Positions 45,177 through 54,762 of a stretch of 55,875 nt of DNA are shown here, piece after piece. Position 1 is the stretch's first letter. Each line of letters begins with the position of its first letter. Origin of the DNA: Candidatus Fermentithermobacillaceae bacterium (GTDB lineage: Bacteria > Bacillota > Sulfobacillia > Fermentithermobacillales > Fermentithermobacillaceae). Both the position numbers and the translations under genes were made by a program. Below the pieces are notes generated by a model that searched no databases, was not told where the DNA came from, and saw only the letters and a program-made list of their open reading frames with translations. The stretch lies in contig DUUV01000147.1 of NCBI GenBank assembly GCA_012841375.1, positions 1-55,875 of the forward strand, given 5' to 3'.

Positions 45177-46091
45177 TCAGCGGCCGAAATAGTCTACGAT
45201 GCCGGCGGCGATTCCCTGGGCAACCCGGTCTTGGAAGGATTCCAGCCTGAGCCTTAGGACGTCATTCCTGTTGGTCATGAATCCGACTTCGATGAGGGCC
45301 GCGGGCATGTAAGTCCTGTTTAGGACGTAGTACGGACCTTCTTGGACGTCTATCATCCGGAGACCCGATGAGGAGTTCACCGACCAGGCGATCTTGGATG
45401 CCAGCGTGTAGGACTCCGAGGAGCCTCTCCTGTAGAATCCCATAACACCCGAGACGCCCGGGTCTTTCGGATAGGCGTTATTGTGGATGCTGACGAAGAT
45501 GTCCGCCCCTTTGGAGTTGGCTATGGAGACTCTGGCCAGGAGCTCGTCTACAGGGTAACCCCAATCGCTGCCCGGAGAGTAGTCACCGTAGCGCGTCATG
45601 ACGACGTTGGCGCCCATCTGCTCCAAGTATCTACGGGTTTTCAGGGCAAGGCCCAGAGTGAAATTCTTCTCCTTGTCGCCCCACGCTGAGATCGCTCCGG
45701 GCTCGACTCCGCCGTGGCCCGCGTCCAAAACGATCAGTCTTCCTCGAAGAGGGCCTGTCCTGCCTCGCGAAACCTCCATGGTGCGGTCCAGTGCCCCCCA
45801 GGTGAGTGGACCGACGATGCCGTCAGGCACCAGGCCGGACGCGGACTGGAACGCACGCACCGCTTTGTCCGTAAGGGGTCCAAAATCCCCGTCTATGCCC
45901 GCGGTGTAATACCCCAGCGTCGCCAGGCTTTTCTGGAGCGCCACCACGCTTTCGCCCACGGAGCCCTTGCGGAGGAACGGCGCCGCCTGTGCTCGAATAG
46001 GTAATAAGATCACCATGAGCGAGACCAGAAGAACCGCAATCACCGGGATCGTTGCCACTTTTGGGCAGGATTGGCTGCTGTGCGCTTGCAT
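45177..46091 (-). CDS. N-acetylmuramoyl-L-alanine amidase with PG-binding domain
   Basis: 304 residues from ATG 46091 (GAAGGTGA upstream), with a signal peptide (TIPVIAVLLVSLMVILLP...AQA). A peptidoglycan-binding domain 1 (about 40-95: LQKSLATLGYYTAGIDGDFGPLT) precedes an Amidase_3 domain (about 115-304) with zinc-binding His in LDAGHGGVEPGA, SIHNNAY and Glu in ALIEVGFMTN. It cleaves the peptide from muramic acid. Sporulation homologues (CwlC/CwlD) lyse the mother cell or form spore cortex; this could be either or a growth autolysin. Confidence 0.92.
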   Translation of the reverse strand: MQAHSSQSCPKVATIPVIAVLLVSLMVILLPIRAQAAPFLRKGSVGESVVALQKSLATLGYYTAGIDGDFGPLTDKAVRAFQSASGLVPDGIVGPLTWGALDRTMEVSRGRTGPLRGRLIVLDAGHGGVEPGAISAWGDKEKNFTLGLALKTRRYLEQMGANVVMTRYGDYSPGSDWGYPVDELLARVSIANSKGADIFVSIHNNAYPKDPGVSGVMGFYRRGSSESYTLASKIAWSVNSSSGLRMIDVQEGPYYVLNRTYMPAALIEVGFMTNRNDVLRLRLESFQDRVAQGIAAGIVDYFGR

Positions 46092-46308
46092 TGCTTTCAC
46101 CTTCTTCCGCTGCAAATAGGTGGGGTATGTTGACATAGTAGCGGATTGCGGAGCGCGCAGGCACTTCGAGTGAAGTGCCGTGGGAGCGAACCAAGGGCGG
46201 CGTGGGACCGGTTTTCGAGACGACCGGGTGCCGCAAGCACAATTTCGCGGTCATACCAATAATCGCCTAGAAATGGAATTGAGAGGAGGCACGGAAAGCC
46301 GGAGAACT

Positions 46309-48576
46309 ATGAAGAAAGATGTGGCTACGGTACTCCTTGAGCTGAGGGCCGATCCGAGATTCCTTTCGGGGATAACCGCTTGGCACAAGACCCCGGCTTC
46401 GGAGGGACAATACTCGCCCATGCCCGAAGGGATACATCCGGGACTCAGAGACGCACTGGCGTCCAAAGGCATAACCGAGTTGTACACCCACCAGCGTGAG
46501 GCCTACGACCTCATCCAATCGGGAAAAAACGTCTGTGTCGTCACTCCGACGGCATCGGGAAAGACCCTGTGTTACAACCTCTCGGTGCTGGACAGCGTCC
46601 TGAAAGACCCCGAATCGAGAGCATTGTACATCTTCCCCACCAAGGCGCTGGCGCAAGACCAGTTGGCCGAGGTTGTCGACCTCAAGACGCGGGGTAAGTT
46701 CAACATCGAGAGTTTCACTTTTGACGGCGATACGCCGCCTTCAAAGAGGCGGCTGGCCAAAGAAGTGGGCCAGATCATAATCACCAACCCGGATATGCTC
46801 CACCAGGCCATCCTCCCTCACCACCCGACTTGGGTGAAGCTGTTTTCGGGTTTGAAATACGTGATAGTTGACGAAATGCACGGCTACCGCGGCGTGTTTG
46901 GGAGCCACGTGACCAACGTCTTCAGGCGTCTCGCGAGGATTGCCAGGTTCTACGGGGCCAACCCACAGATGATCTTCGCTTCGGCCACCATAGCCAACCC
47001 GCATGAGTTGGCCGAAGCCATAGCGGGAGCGCCTGTGGCGGTCGTAGACAAGAACGGGGCCCCTTCTTCGGAGAAGAACTTCATCTTCTGGAATCCCCCG
47101 GCGCTCACTCCCGACGGTTCCGTCAGGCAGTCGGCCATCGACGCGGCTGCCAAACTCGCCTCCAAGTTCATAGCCGGCGGAATCCAGACCATCGTCTTTG
47201 CCAGGTCGAGGATAGCGGTAGAGCTCTTGGTGCAGTACCTCAGAGGTTCCTACAGGGAGCGCCTGCAAAAGGACAAGATCCGGGGCTACCGGGGGGGTTA
47301 CCTCCCAAATGAGCGCAGGGCGATAGAGAAAGGTCTGCGGGAAGGAGATATCCTGGGCGTCGCGGCGACAAACGCCCTTGAGCTCGGGATTGACATCGGG
47401 AACCTGGACTGCGCCATAATGGCCGGGTACCCTGGCACCATCGCCAGCACCTGGCAGCAGGCGGGCCGCGCGGGCAGGCGCTCGGGAGTGGCAACGGCCA
47501 TCCTGGTGGCAGGACCCGGACCCCTGGACCAGTTCATAGCCAAGAACCCGGACTACTTCTTTGGGCAGACCGCCGAGTACGGGCTAATTAACCCCGATAA
47601 CCCGTATATACTTGGCGAACACGTGAAGTGCGCCGCCTATGAACTCCCTTTCAGGGACACTGAGGAGGGAAGCCGGTTCGCCGGCAGAGATGTCTCGGCC
47701 TACCTGGAGCACCTCAAGTACCAGGACATAATACATCCCTCGGGGGGAAGGTGGCACTGGTCTTCCGATTCCTTTCCCGCCGCAGGGGTCAACCTTCGTT
47801 CCGCCTCGTCGGACAACTTCGTCATCGTCGACCAGACAAACGGAGCCGAAGTCATTGGGGAAGTCGACTGGTTCGCGGCTCCCATGCTGGTCCACGAACA
47901 GGCCATATACATGCACCAGGGCCAGCAGTACCACGTGAACCGCCTTGATTACGACGCCAAGAAGGCTTACGTCAAGAAGGTCCACGTAGACTACTACACA
48001 GACGCCAACCTGGCGGTAGGTATCAGGGTCACGTCGGTTGACAAGGAAGACGACGCCGGGTTCTTCCGCCCCAGGTTTGGGGAGGTCTCGGTGACGGCCC
48101 TGGCCACCATCTACAAGAAGATGAAGATGTACACCAATGAGAATGTGGGCTGGGGACAGATCGCCATCCCCGAGATGAACCTGCACACCCAAGCCATGTG
48201 GTTTACCCTGCCGGACGAGATTGTCTCCTCCATGAATCCCCGCTTAGTGGGAGGGGTTTTATCCGGCCTGGCCAACGTGGCGCTCAATATAGCTCCCCTG
48301 TTCCTCATGAGCGACAAGAGCGACCTTGGCGTGGCGGTCGAAGCGCGGTCGCCCTTTGATGGGAAGCCCACCGTGTACCTGTACGATTCGTACCCGGGCG
48401 GAGTGGGACTCTCTGAGAAAGCCTACTCCCTGTTGCCTGATATACTAAAGGCCAGTCTGGAGCTCATAAGCGCATGTGAGTGCGGAGATGGGTGTCCGGG
48501 ATGTGTCGGACCTCCGGGCGAGTCGGGTGAAGGGGTCAAGGGACTGTGTCTCAGAGTGCTCAAGGCGGGCGTCTGA
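46309..48576 (+). CDS. mrfA: MrfA-like DNA helicase (DEAD/DEAH with DUF1998)
   Basis: 755 residues from ATG 46309 (GGAG 4 nt upstream). Helicase motifs: Q-like YTHQREAYD, Walker A TPTASGKT, DEMH, ASATIANP, then ATNALELGIDIG and QQAGRAGRRSG. C-terminal DUF1998 has a four-Cys site (ACECGDGCPGCVG), a likely metal or Fe-S site. MrfA (YprA) of Bacillus works with MrfB exonuclease in excision repair of mitomycin C adducts outside UvrABC. It is followed directly by the mrfB-like gene. No LexA box is seen upstream. Confidence 0.92.
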   Translation: MKKDVATVLLELRADPRFLSGITAWHKTPASEGQYSPMPEGIHPGLRDALASKGITELYTHQREAYDLIQSGKNVCVVTPTASGKTLCYNLSVLDSVLKDPESRALYIFPTKALAQDQLAEVVDLKTRGKFNIESFTFDGDTPPSKRRLAKEVGQIIITNPDMLHQAILPHHPTWVKLFSGLKYVIVDEMHGYRGVFGSHVTNVFRRLARIARFYGANPQMIFASATIANPHELAEAIAGAPVAVVDKNGAPSSEKNFIFWNPPALTPDGSVRQSAIDAAAKLASKFIAGGIQTIVFARSRIAVELLVQYLRGSYRERLQKDKIRGYRGGYLPNERRAIEKGLREGDILGVAATNALELGIDIGNLDCAIMAGYPGTIASTWQQAGRAGRRSGVATAILVAGPGPLDQFIAKNPDYFFGQTAEYGLINPDNPYILGEHVKCAAYELPFRDTEEGSRFAGRDVSAYLEHLKYQDIIHPSGGRWHWSSDSFPAAGVNLRSASSDNFVIVDQTNGAEVIGEVDWFAAPMLVHEQAIYMHQGQQYHVNRLDYDAKKAYVKKVHVDYYTDANLAVGIRVTSVDKEDDAGFFRPRFGEVSVTALATIYKKMKMYTNENVGWGQIAIPEMNLHTQAMWFTLPDEIVSSMNPRLVGGVLSGLANVALNIAPLFLMSDKSDLGVAVEARSPFDGKPTVYLYDSYPGGVGLSEKAYSLLPDILKASLELISACECGDGCPGCVGPPGESGEGVKGLCLRVLKAGV

Positions 48577-48604
48577 CCGTCCGGCGCTGAAGGTGGCGAA
48601 TGGC

Positions 48605-49957
48605 TTGCCTGATAAGGAAGTCATAGAACGTCTGAGAAGGATGATCCGGGGACTAGAGGCCAAGAAGGGCGCCTGGTCGCCCGATCCTGTGCCTTTCCTT
48701 TCTTCCTCGCCCTCTCCCCGTCCTACCTACTCGCCTGACCTTGAAAGCGGGAGTGCGCGTGACGGAAGCAACCCTATCTCCCGGGCGTCACACGTGTTCC
48801 CGGCTCGCGACTACCCTTCTCTCCGGACCGAGAGCCGGCAGGAGCAGGACTACTCGGTCATAACCACGGTCTACGCCGAGGGCGCTTCTCCTGAGCTCCT
48901 TCCGCCTTCCCCTTCTTCCCTGCCCGGGTTTCGGGCCCTGGAGCCTTCTTTGGACTCGCTGGACGGGTGGGCCTATCTGGACATAGAGACTACGGGACTC
49001 ATGGGAGCGGCCACCGTGGCGTTCCTGGTCGGCGTAGGTCGGTGGACTGCCGAAGGGTTCAGCGTCGACCAGTACTTCCTCACTTCCCGGCAAGGTGAAG
49101 AATCCATGCTTGCGGCACTGTCAGAGGCTTTGACGGGCCGCAGCGCGCTGGTTACTTTCAACGGCAAAGCCTTTGATGTCCCTGTGCTGCAGTCAAGGTA
49201 CGTGATGAACGGGATGCGGTGTCCCCTTCCGCTTAAGGCCCATTTGGATTTCCTCTCACTGACGAGGACCCTTGGGCGTCGGGCAAGCTACGGGCAGAGC
49301 CTCAAAGAGGCCGTCCGCAGGTTCACAGGGGTTGTCAGAGAGGGCGACATCCCCGGGAGCATGATCCCTGCCCTGTACTTCATCTATGAAAGAGAGGGCG
49401 ATCCTTCGGTGCTCCTCCCCGTCATGAAACACAACCGCCTGGACGTCGTCGACATGGCTTGCCTGGCGTGGGTGTTCGGCCACATACTGACGGCCAGTGC
49501 CGAAGCCGGTGATCCCGAAGCCTTGACCGGAGCGGGAAAACTGCACTTGAGACGCCGAAACCTGGAGCTTGCCAGGCGGTGCCTGGAGACTGCCGGACGG
49601 GGCGCCTCCGATTGGGGCCGGGTCACAGGCGACGGTGAAGCCCTGCGCCTAAGGCTCTTGGCCAGAGTACTCAGAAGGCAACAGGACTGGCAAGGCGCCA
49701 TCGAGGCCCTGGAGACCCTCGTGTCCTCGGCGCCCGCGAAAGATGAGGATTACCTCAGTCTGGCCAGGTGCTATGAACTGGGGCCGCGGGACCTATCCAA
49801 GGCGATGGAAACGGTCGACCGCGCCCTGGCGAGGCACGACGGGGCCACGGACGAAATCCCCGAAGGTCTACTGAAGCGCAAGCGCCGCCTCGAGCGGGCC
49901 GTCGCGCGCCGCCATCGCCTCACCAAGCCCCCTGGAGAGGAGAATATAGGGCCGTAG
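48605..49957 (+). CDS. mrfB: MrfB-like 3'-5' exonuclease
   Basis: 450 residues from TTG 48605, which has GAAGGTGGC 8 nt upstream; GTG 48593 is an alternative. Residues about 20-115 are Ser/Pro-rich and disordered. The DEDD-type RNase H-like exonuclease follows: YLDIETTGLMG near 124, FNGKAFDVPVL, and KHNRLDVVDMA. C-terminal 130 residues are TPR-like. MrfB (YprB) is the nuclease of the MrfAB mitomycin repair pair. It begins 28 bp after the mrfA stop, so they form an operon. Confidence 0.9.
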   Translation: MPDKEVIERLRRMIRGLEAKKGAWSPDPVPFLSSSPSPRPTYSPDLESGSARDGSNPISRASHVFPARDYPSLRTESRQEQDYSVITTVYAEGASPELLPPSPSSLPGFRALEPSLDSLDGWAYLDIETTGLMGAATVAFLVGVGRWTAEGFSVDQYFLTSRQGEESMLAALSEALTGRSALVTFNGKAFDVPVLQSRYVMNGMRCPLPLKAHLDFLSLTRTLGRRASYGQSLKEAVRRFTGVVREGDIPGSMIPALYFIYEREGDPSVLLPVMKHNRLDVVDMACLAWVFGHILTASAEAGDPEALTGAGKLHLRRRNLELARRCLETAGRGASDWGRVTGDGEALRLRLLARVLRRQQDWQGAIEALETLVSSAPAKDEDYLSLARCYELGPRDLSKAMETVDRALARHDGATDEIPEGLLKRKRRLERAVARRHRLTKPPGEENIGP

Positions 49958-50129
49958 CCCCGGTGTCCGCCTGGAACGGAGGGTGTCCAGTTATCCCTCC
50001 CACGCCGTTATACCTGCCTGCCCGCCCGAATAAGTATTAGCCAACGGGGCAAGGGCTCTTTCGACTCATCCGCTCAGCGAGACACGGTCACTCGGGTCCT
50101 GCCCTTTCCGAAAGGAGAGTGGGGTACCA

Positions 50130-50864
50130 GTGGTCATTTACCTTAGGCCGGCTACGCGCATCCGCATGGCAGCCGTTCTCTCCTTGATCCTCGTAGTCCT
50201 CGGAGTGAGGGCAGGCCTTTCGGTTCAAAGCGAATCCCTTGAGACAGCCGCGAAAGTGAGGCCGATAACCCGCGTAGAGACCTCTCTCATGGAAGTCGGC
50301 CTTATCGTGGACGTGACTTCGGGAGGCCCTGACCAGATCTCCGCTTGCCTCGCGGCTCTGGACGGCATGGGGGCGAAGGCGACGTGGTTTCTGACGGCGA
50401 CATTGGTGGAAGCCGAGGAAGACACCGTCAGGGCCATCATGTCCGGCGGACACGAGATCGGCATCAAAGGGACCGATGACAAGCGTATAGACAACCTTCC
50501 CCAGGCCGAGATGCTGGATAGGATCCAGAGGGCCCGGCAGGCGCTCATGAAAATCGCCGCCCCGACGGCTCCGTTCTTCTATCCACCCGGAGAGAGATAC
50601 AGCGACGCCTTGGTCCTCTTGGCGTTTCAGGAGGGCTACCAATCTCTGAAGCCGGGCCTGGACCTTGCCGGGATGAAGGGAAAAGAAGCCGATGCCGCCC
50701 GAAAGATGGTCCAGCGCGTATCGCCCGGAGACATCCTCAAGATCAGAGTCGACAAGAAAGGCGTCGTCCCGGCCGAGAAGTACCTGGCGGCCCTGGCGTC
50801 CGCCCTGGGGAGCGCGAACCTCAGCGTGGTCACCGTGTCCCAGCTTTTCAAAGGGGTCAGGTGA
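50130..50864 (+). CDS. Degenerate polysaccharide deacetylase-like protein
   Basis: 244 residues from GTG 50130. A signal or anchor helix (ATRIRMAAVLSLILVVLGV) is followed by a NodB-like fold: GLIVDVTSGGPDQISACLAALDGMGAKATWFLT, then GGHEIGIKGTDDKRIDNL and FFYPPGERYSD. The metal-binding hallmarks are changed: TFDDGP becomes IVDVTSGGP, and the second motif (HSxxH) is GIKGTDDKRID. Deacetylase activity is therefore doubtful; a cell-wall binding or sporulation role (as with YlxY-like proteins) is possible. Its stop is 5 bp from the convergent carboxypeptidase stop. Confidence 0.7.
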   Translation: MVIYLRPATRIRMAAVLSLILVVLGVRAGLSVQSESLETAAKVRPITRVETSLMEVGLIVDVTSGGPDQISACLAALDGMGAKATWFLTATLVEAEEDTVRAIMSGGHEIGIKGTDDKRIDNLPQAEMLDRIQRARQALMKIAAPTAPFFYPPGERYSDALVLLAFQEGYQSLKPGLDLAGMKGKEADAARKMVQRVSPGDILKIRVDKKGVVPAEKYLAALASALGSANLSVVTVSQLFKGVR

Positions 50865-50869
50865 GAGGC

Positions 50870-52138
50870 CTAGAAGGCGCGCAGGCGGACCGCCTGGCGG
50901 GTCAGCCAGGATGCCGCTCTGGCGGCCAGCGATACGGGGGTTTTGGGGCTCACCCAGGCCCCCGTCATCAGTTCGGTCCTCCCCACCACGTCGTCCCCAA
51001 GGAAGACCATGGCCCTGCCAACTACGGTGCCCCCACGGCACGGGCCGATCTTCTCGGGCAACTCAAACCGTAGGTCAAGCCCGGTTGAATTCCGGGGGAC
51101 GCAGGCCAAGAGGTCGGTCCTGGGCACAATGGCCACCCTCTCCTGGATCGCTCCCTTGCAGGGGAGCTCCAGCATAGTCTCTCCGGCAGGCAGGAGCCTC
51201 GCCACTCTGAAGTTCTCAAAGCCGTAGTCCAGGATGGCGGCCGAATCCGACCACCTGTCCTGGCTGTACAGGACCACCGACAGCATCCTCGTGTCACCGC
51301 GGGTGGCCGACGATACCAGGCACTGACCCGCCGACTCGGTAGTGCCCGTCTTTACGCCATCGGCGCCCAAGTAGAGCCAGAGGAGCCTGTTGGTGTTTCC
51401 CAATTGGGTTCTAACGCGCCCTTCAGCGTCGATCACATCCTTTTCCTTGGTCGCGACAAGATGCCTGAAAAACGGGTGCCGGAGACAGGTCCGGGCGATA
51501 AGCGCGAGGTCGAAGGCCGTCGTGTAGTGGTTGGGGTCGGTGAGGCCGTGTGGGTTCCGGAAACGCGTGTTGATGGCGCCCAAGCTCTTGGCCCTCGCGT
51601 TCATCATCTCGAAAAAAGCTTCGGCAGTACCGCCGACGTGCTCCGCGATGGCCCAAGCCGCATCGTTGCCCGAGTTCAACATGAGGCCGTAGAGCAGGTC
51701 CTCCAGCGTGTAGACATCGCCGGCCTTGAGGTACATGGATGACCCGGGTTGACCTGCAGCTTCCTTGCTGACAGTCACCAGATCTTCAAGCCGTCCGTTC
51801 TCCAGCGCCAAGAGGGCCGTCATCATCTTGGTCACGCTGGCCGGATGCATGCGGGTAAACGCGTTCTTTTCGTAAAGAAGGGTGCCCGTCTGCCATTCCA
51901 TGAGGGCCGCCGCATACGCCGACACCCTAGGGCGGTCAGGCCGGTCATAGGGTCCCGCGAGGGCTACCGGCAGCCCGTCGGGCGGGTGGGAGAAGGGAAA
52001 AGGCAAGGCAGAGACACATATAAGGGCAATAGCGAGCAGGATAGACGGGATAACGCGGCTCAACAGAGCCGTGGCGACCGCGATTCGGGCCGCCCCCGGC
52101 AGCGAACCGGTCAGGCGCCGGTGAGGCTTTCTTGTCAT
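50870..52138 (-). CDS. D-alanyl-D-alanine carboxypeptidase (PBP5/DacF type)
   Basis: 422 residues. An N-terminal membrane/signal region (about 20-60) is followed by the serine carboxypeptidase domain: SxxK in HPASVTKM, SGN in MLNSGNDAAW and KTG in DGVKTGTTESAG. The C-terminal domain has the PBP5_C pattern (LPCKGAIQERVAIVPRTD) and a hydrophobic/basic tail (SLAARAASWLTRQAVRLRAF) that could be an amphipathic membrane anchor. It trims pentapeptides in cell wall or spore cortex. Ribosome site is weak. Confidence 0.92.
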   Translation of the reverse strand: MTRKPHRRLTGSLPGAARIAVATALLSRVIPSILLAIALICVSALPFPFSHPPDGLPVALAGPYDRPDRPRVSAYAAALMEWQTGTLLYEKNAFTRMHPASVTKMMTALLALENGRLEDLVTVSKEAAGQPGSSMYLKAGDVYTLEDLLYGLMLNSGNDAAWAIAEHVGGTAEAFFEMMNARAKSLGAINTRFRNPHGLTDPNHYTTAFDLALIARTCLRHPFFRHLVATKEKDVIDAEGRVRTQLGNTNRLLWLYLGADGVKTGTTESAGQCLVSSATRGDTRMLSVVLYSQDRWSDSAAILDYGFENFRVARLLPAGETMLELPCKGAIQERVAIVPRTDLLACVPRNSTGLDLRFELPEKIGPCRGGTVVGRAMVFLGDDVVGRTELMTGAWVSPKTPVSLAARAASWLTRQAVRLRAF

Positions 52139-52240
52139 CCGGGCACTTCCCCTTGGGCATACTGCGAAATTCGGCTACTAAAGATAGTATTGGCAGCCCG
52201 GTTTGCCTATGAAAGCGGTAGCGCCTTGCTCACGTGGGCC

Positions 52241-53317
52241 CTATTCGGGGGAAACCGTTGATCTCACAACTAAGTCTTTAACCGGCCCGAATTCGCCTCC
52301 CGGTCCCATCTCCTGGCCGTTTATGACGATGTCCATTACCCAGGGCTTTCCTGCCCTTATCGAGATCTCCGAGTCTCCGGTGACACTCACGACTTCGCCG
52401 GGCGCCAAGGTTCTCTCAAATGAATATTCACCGTCCACGTAGACACTGACCCAGCAGTAGGAGTCGCTTTCTTCGTGCAACCTGAGTTCCATCTCGATGG
52501 GCGTGCGGTCCACCGACCATACGGTTTTCTCCTGATTCGGGTCTTCCCTGGTCACTATTGGTTTGGGAGGTTCGGCGATGGGGTCATCGCCCGGGTCGCC
52601 GGGATCCTGCTCCGGGTCGGTCCCGGGGACCGGCTCTCCGCCGGTTGGTTCGCTGGGCTCCCGGCTGCCCATGGTCTCGGGGTCCAAGGGAGAGTTGGGC
52701 CTTATCTCCACCATGTAGTATGCGGCGGCGGCTATGACGGCAATGGCCAGAAGAGCCCAGATCGCGCCGCCCTTCCGGCGTCTCTCCGCCGGCGTGCGGC
52801 GCCGGCGGGGCCTAGGCGCAGAATACGTGCTCGGGGGTGCCGCGGCGAGAAAATCTTGTCCGGGTGTAGTATGACTGACCGCTGCGGGAGTCCGCGAAGG
52901 CCTTTGGGCATCCGGCGAAGGGGCGGTTACTGTACCCTGGCCGGTTTTCACGCCTTGCTGCGGGGCCGGGCGGGCCGTGTCTTGAGGTCTTGGTCTCGAC
53001 TCCCTCGGCCTCCCCGGTTGCGCGGTTTCCGCTTCTGTCACGATATCGCGGTACTCGGCCGAGAGGGCCGACCCGTCGAGCCCCAGAAAAGAAGCGTAGG
53101 TTTTCAGGAAGGCGCGGAAGTACGTCCGGCCGGGTGAAACCGAATCGTCACCCTCTTCTACGGCGATGAGGTACTTTGAGCGTATCTTGGTTTTCTCGGA
53201 TACCTGTTGTACGGACAGCCCGAGTTCTTCCCGTCTTGCCCGAACGCGCGACCCCAACTCGAGGAGCCTCTCTTTTCTCCTTTCATCCCTTTCATCGCCG
53301 TGAGACAAGTCACGCAC
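52241..53317 (-). CDS. RodZ-like cytoskeletal/HTH membrane protein
   Basis: 358 residues from a GTG; a TTG in ELGSRVRARREELGL is a possible later start. The N-terminal HTH_25 domain (about 20-95: LGLSVQQVSEKTKIRSKYLIAVEEGD) is followed by a Pro-rich linker, a single TM (about 188-208: GAIWALLAIAVIAAAAYYMV), a Pro/Glu/Gly-rich spacer and a C-terminal DUF4115 beta domain (ESDSYCWVSVYVDG...PGEVVSVTG). RodZ links MreB to the membrane for rod shape. It begins 21 bp after the asnS stop and is probably cotranscribed with it. Confidence 0.88.
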   Translation of the reverse strand: MRDLSHGDERDERRKERLLELGSRVRARREELGLSVQQVSEKTKIRSKYLIAVEEGDDSVSPGRTYFRAFLKTYASFLGLDGSALSAEYRDIVTEAETAQPGRPRESRPRPQDTARPAPQQGVKTGQGTVTAPSPDAQRPSRTPAAVSHTTPGQDFLAAAPPSTYSAPRPRRRRTPAERRRKGGAIWALLAIAVIAAAAYYMVEIRPNSPLDPETMGSREPSEPTGGEPVPGTDPEQDPGDPGDDPIAEPPKPIVTREDPNQEKTVWSVDRTPIEMELRLHEESDSYCWVSVYVDGEYSFERTLAPGEVVSVTGDSEISIRAGKPWVMDIVINGQEMGPGGEFGPVKDLVVRSTVSPE

Positions 53318-53338
53318 CCCCTGTTCTTAGAGTCTCGC

Positions 53339-54652
53339 CTAGGGCCTCATCCTGGTTATCATCCTCGGGAACGGCGAGGCTTCACGCAGGTGGTCAAGGT
53401 GGCACATCCAGGCTACGAACCTCTCGATGCCCAGGCCGAAGCCGCTGTGAGGTACCGTTCCGAACTTACGGAGGTCAAGGTACCAGTCATAGGCTTCCAT
53501 AGGCAGGTTGTGCTCCTTGATCCTCTGGACCAAGAGATCGTAGTCGTGGATCCTCTGGCTTCCGCCGATGATTTCGCCGTACCCTTCCGGCGCCAAGAGG
53601 TCCGAAGCCAACACGATCTCTGGACGCTCGGGGTCTGGTTCCATGTAGAAGGCTTTCACCTTGGTAGGATAGCCCGTCACAAACACCGGTTTATCGCTCT
53701 GGCTTGCCAGGAACGTTTCATGGGGCGAACCGAAGTCGTCACCCCACTGGATATCGATGCCGTTTTCCTGGAGCAGCTTGACTGCGTCATCGTAGGTCAT
53801 TCTCGGGAACGGGGGCACTATGCGCTCGAGGTCCTTAGGATCGCGTCCTACCTGCTCCAGTTCCTTTGAGCACCGGTCAATCACGCGGCGGACCACGAAA
53901 GTGACCATACGCTCCTCCAGATCCAGAAGCTCCTCAAACGTCATAAACGCAGCTTCCGGTTCCACCATCCAGAACTCTGTGAGGTGGCGCCTGGTCTTGG
54001 ACTTCTCGGCCCGGAATGTGGGGCCGAAGCAATAGACTTTGCCGAGAGCCATGATGGTGGCCTCGTTGTACAGCTGTCCGCTCTGGGAGAGATACGCCTT
54101 CTCCCCGAAATACGGGGTGGAAAAAAGGGTCGAGGTCCCTTCGCACGCCGAAGGTGTGAGGATGGGAGCACTCACCTCGACAAACCCGTCGTTGTCAAGA
54201 AACTCCCTGATGGAGCGCATTACTTCGGCACGCACGGCAAGGATGGCCCGCTGGGTCGGAGTCCGTATCCAGAGGTGCCTTTGGTCCAGCAGGAACTCCG
54301 GGCCGTGTTCCTTCAGCGTGATGGGATAGTCGGGCCAGGCTTCCGAGACGACCCGGCACTCTTTGACCTGGATCTCATAGCCACCGGGGGCGCGATGGTC
54401 TTTGTGAACAAGCCCCTCGACGATCAGGGACGACTCCTGGTGGAGACCGTCGAGCCTCCTGAAGAGCTCCTCGCCCATCTCATTCTTGGTGGCGACGCAT
54501 TGGATAACGCCTGTCCCATCTCGTATGATCATGAACAGGATTTTCCCCGACGAGCGTTTGTTGTATAGCCAGCCTTTCAGGCGGGCCAGCTTCCCGTCAA
54601 GCTCGCTTACCGCGGATACTGTTGTGTCACGTGCTTCGGTTTGCTCCGACAT
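53339..54652 (-). CDS. asnS: Asparaginyl-tRNA synthetase
   Basis: 437 residues from ATG 54652 (GGAGGG 6 nt upstream). The OB-fold anticodon-binding domain (about 1-105: LKGWLYNKRSSGKILF) precedes the class IIb catalytic domain with motif 1 (near FVEVSAPILTPSACEGTSTLF), motif 2 FRAEKSKTRRHLTEFWMVEPE and motif 3 GFGLGIERFVAW. The Asn-type signature (APILTPSACEG, RRHLTEF) separates it from AspRS. No T-box is found upstream. Confidence 0.95.
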   Translation of the reverse strand: MSEQTEARDTTVSAVSELDGKLARLKGWLYNKRSSGKILFMIIRDGTGVIQCVATKNEMGEELFRRLDGLHQESSLIVEGLVHKDHRAPGGYEIQVKECRVVSEAWPDYPITLKEHGPEFLLDQRHLWIRTPTQRAILAVRAEVMRSIREFLDNDGFVEVSAPILTPSACEGTSTLFSTPYFGEKAYLSQSGQLYNEATIMALGKVYCFGPTFRAEKSKTRRHLTEFWMVEPEAAFMTFEELLDLEERMVTFVVRRVIDRCSKELEQVGRDPKDLERIVPPFPRMTYDDAVKLLQENGIDIQWGDDFGSPHETFLASQSDKPVFVTGYPTKVKAFYMEPDPERPEIVLASDLLAPEGYGEIIGGSQRIHDYDLLVQRIKEHNLPMEAYDWYLDLRKFGTVPHSGFGLGIERFVAWMCHLDHLREASPFPRMITRMRP

Positions 54653-54674
54653 GTCTTTCCCTCCAAGCCAAGTT

Positions 54675-54693
54675 CCCCGGAGAGCCTCCGGGG
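54675..54693 (-). promoter_or_regulatory. Hairpin in the asnS leader
   Basis: CCCCGGAG-AGC-CTCCGGGG, 8-bp stem, 3-nt loop, 22 nt before the asnS ATG. No T-run follows, so it is not a standard terminator; it may affect translation or stability. No T-box sequence accompanies it. Confidence 0.5.
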
Positions 54694-54724
54694 CCCTGAG
54701 CGTTGCCTTCCTGCCAAGAACGTC

Positions 54725-54742
54725 ACTATCAATATCGATAGT
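54725..54742. promoter_or_regulatory. Inverted repeat ACTATC-N6-GATAGT upstream of asnS
   Basis: ACTATCAATATCGATAGT lies in the 110-bp gap between asnS and the UPF0182 gene. It could be an operator for asnS; a promoter is not obvious. Weakly supported. Confidence 0.4.
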
Positions 54743-54762
54743 TGCAGAGGTTATCCACCGTG

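Noticed and set aside
54653-54762. T-box riboswitch before asnS
   Set aside because: No T-box consensus or specifier stem; only a short hairpin and an inverted repeat.
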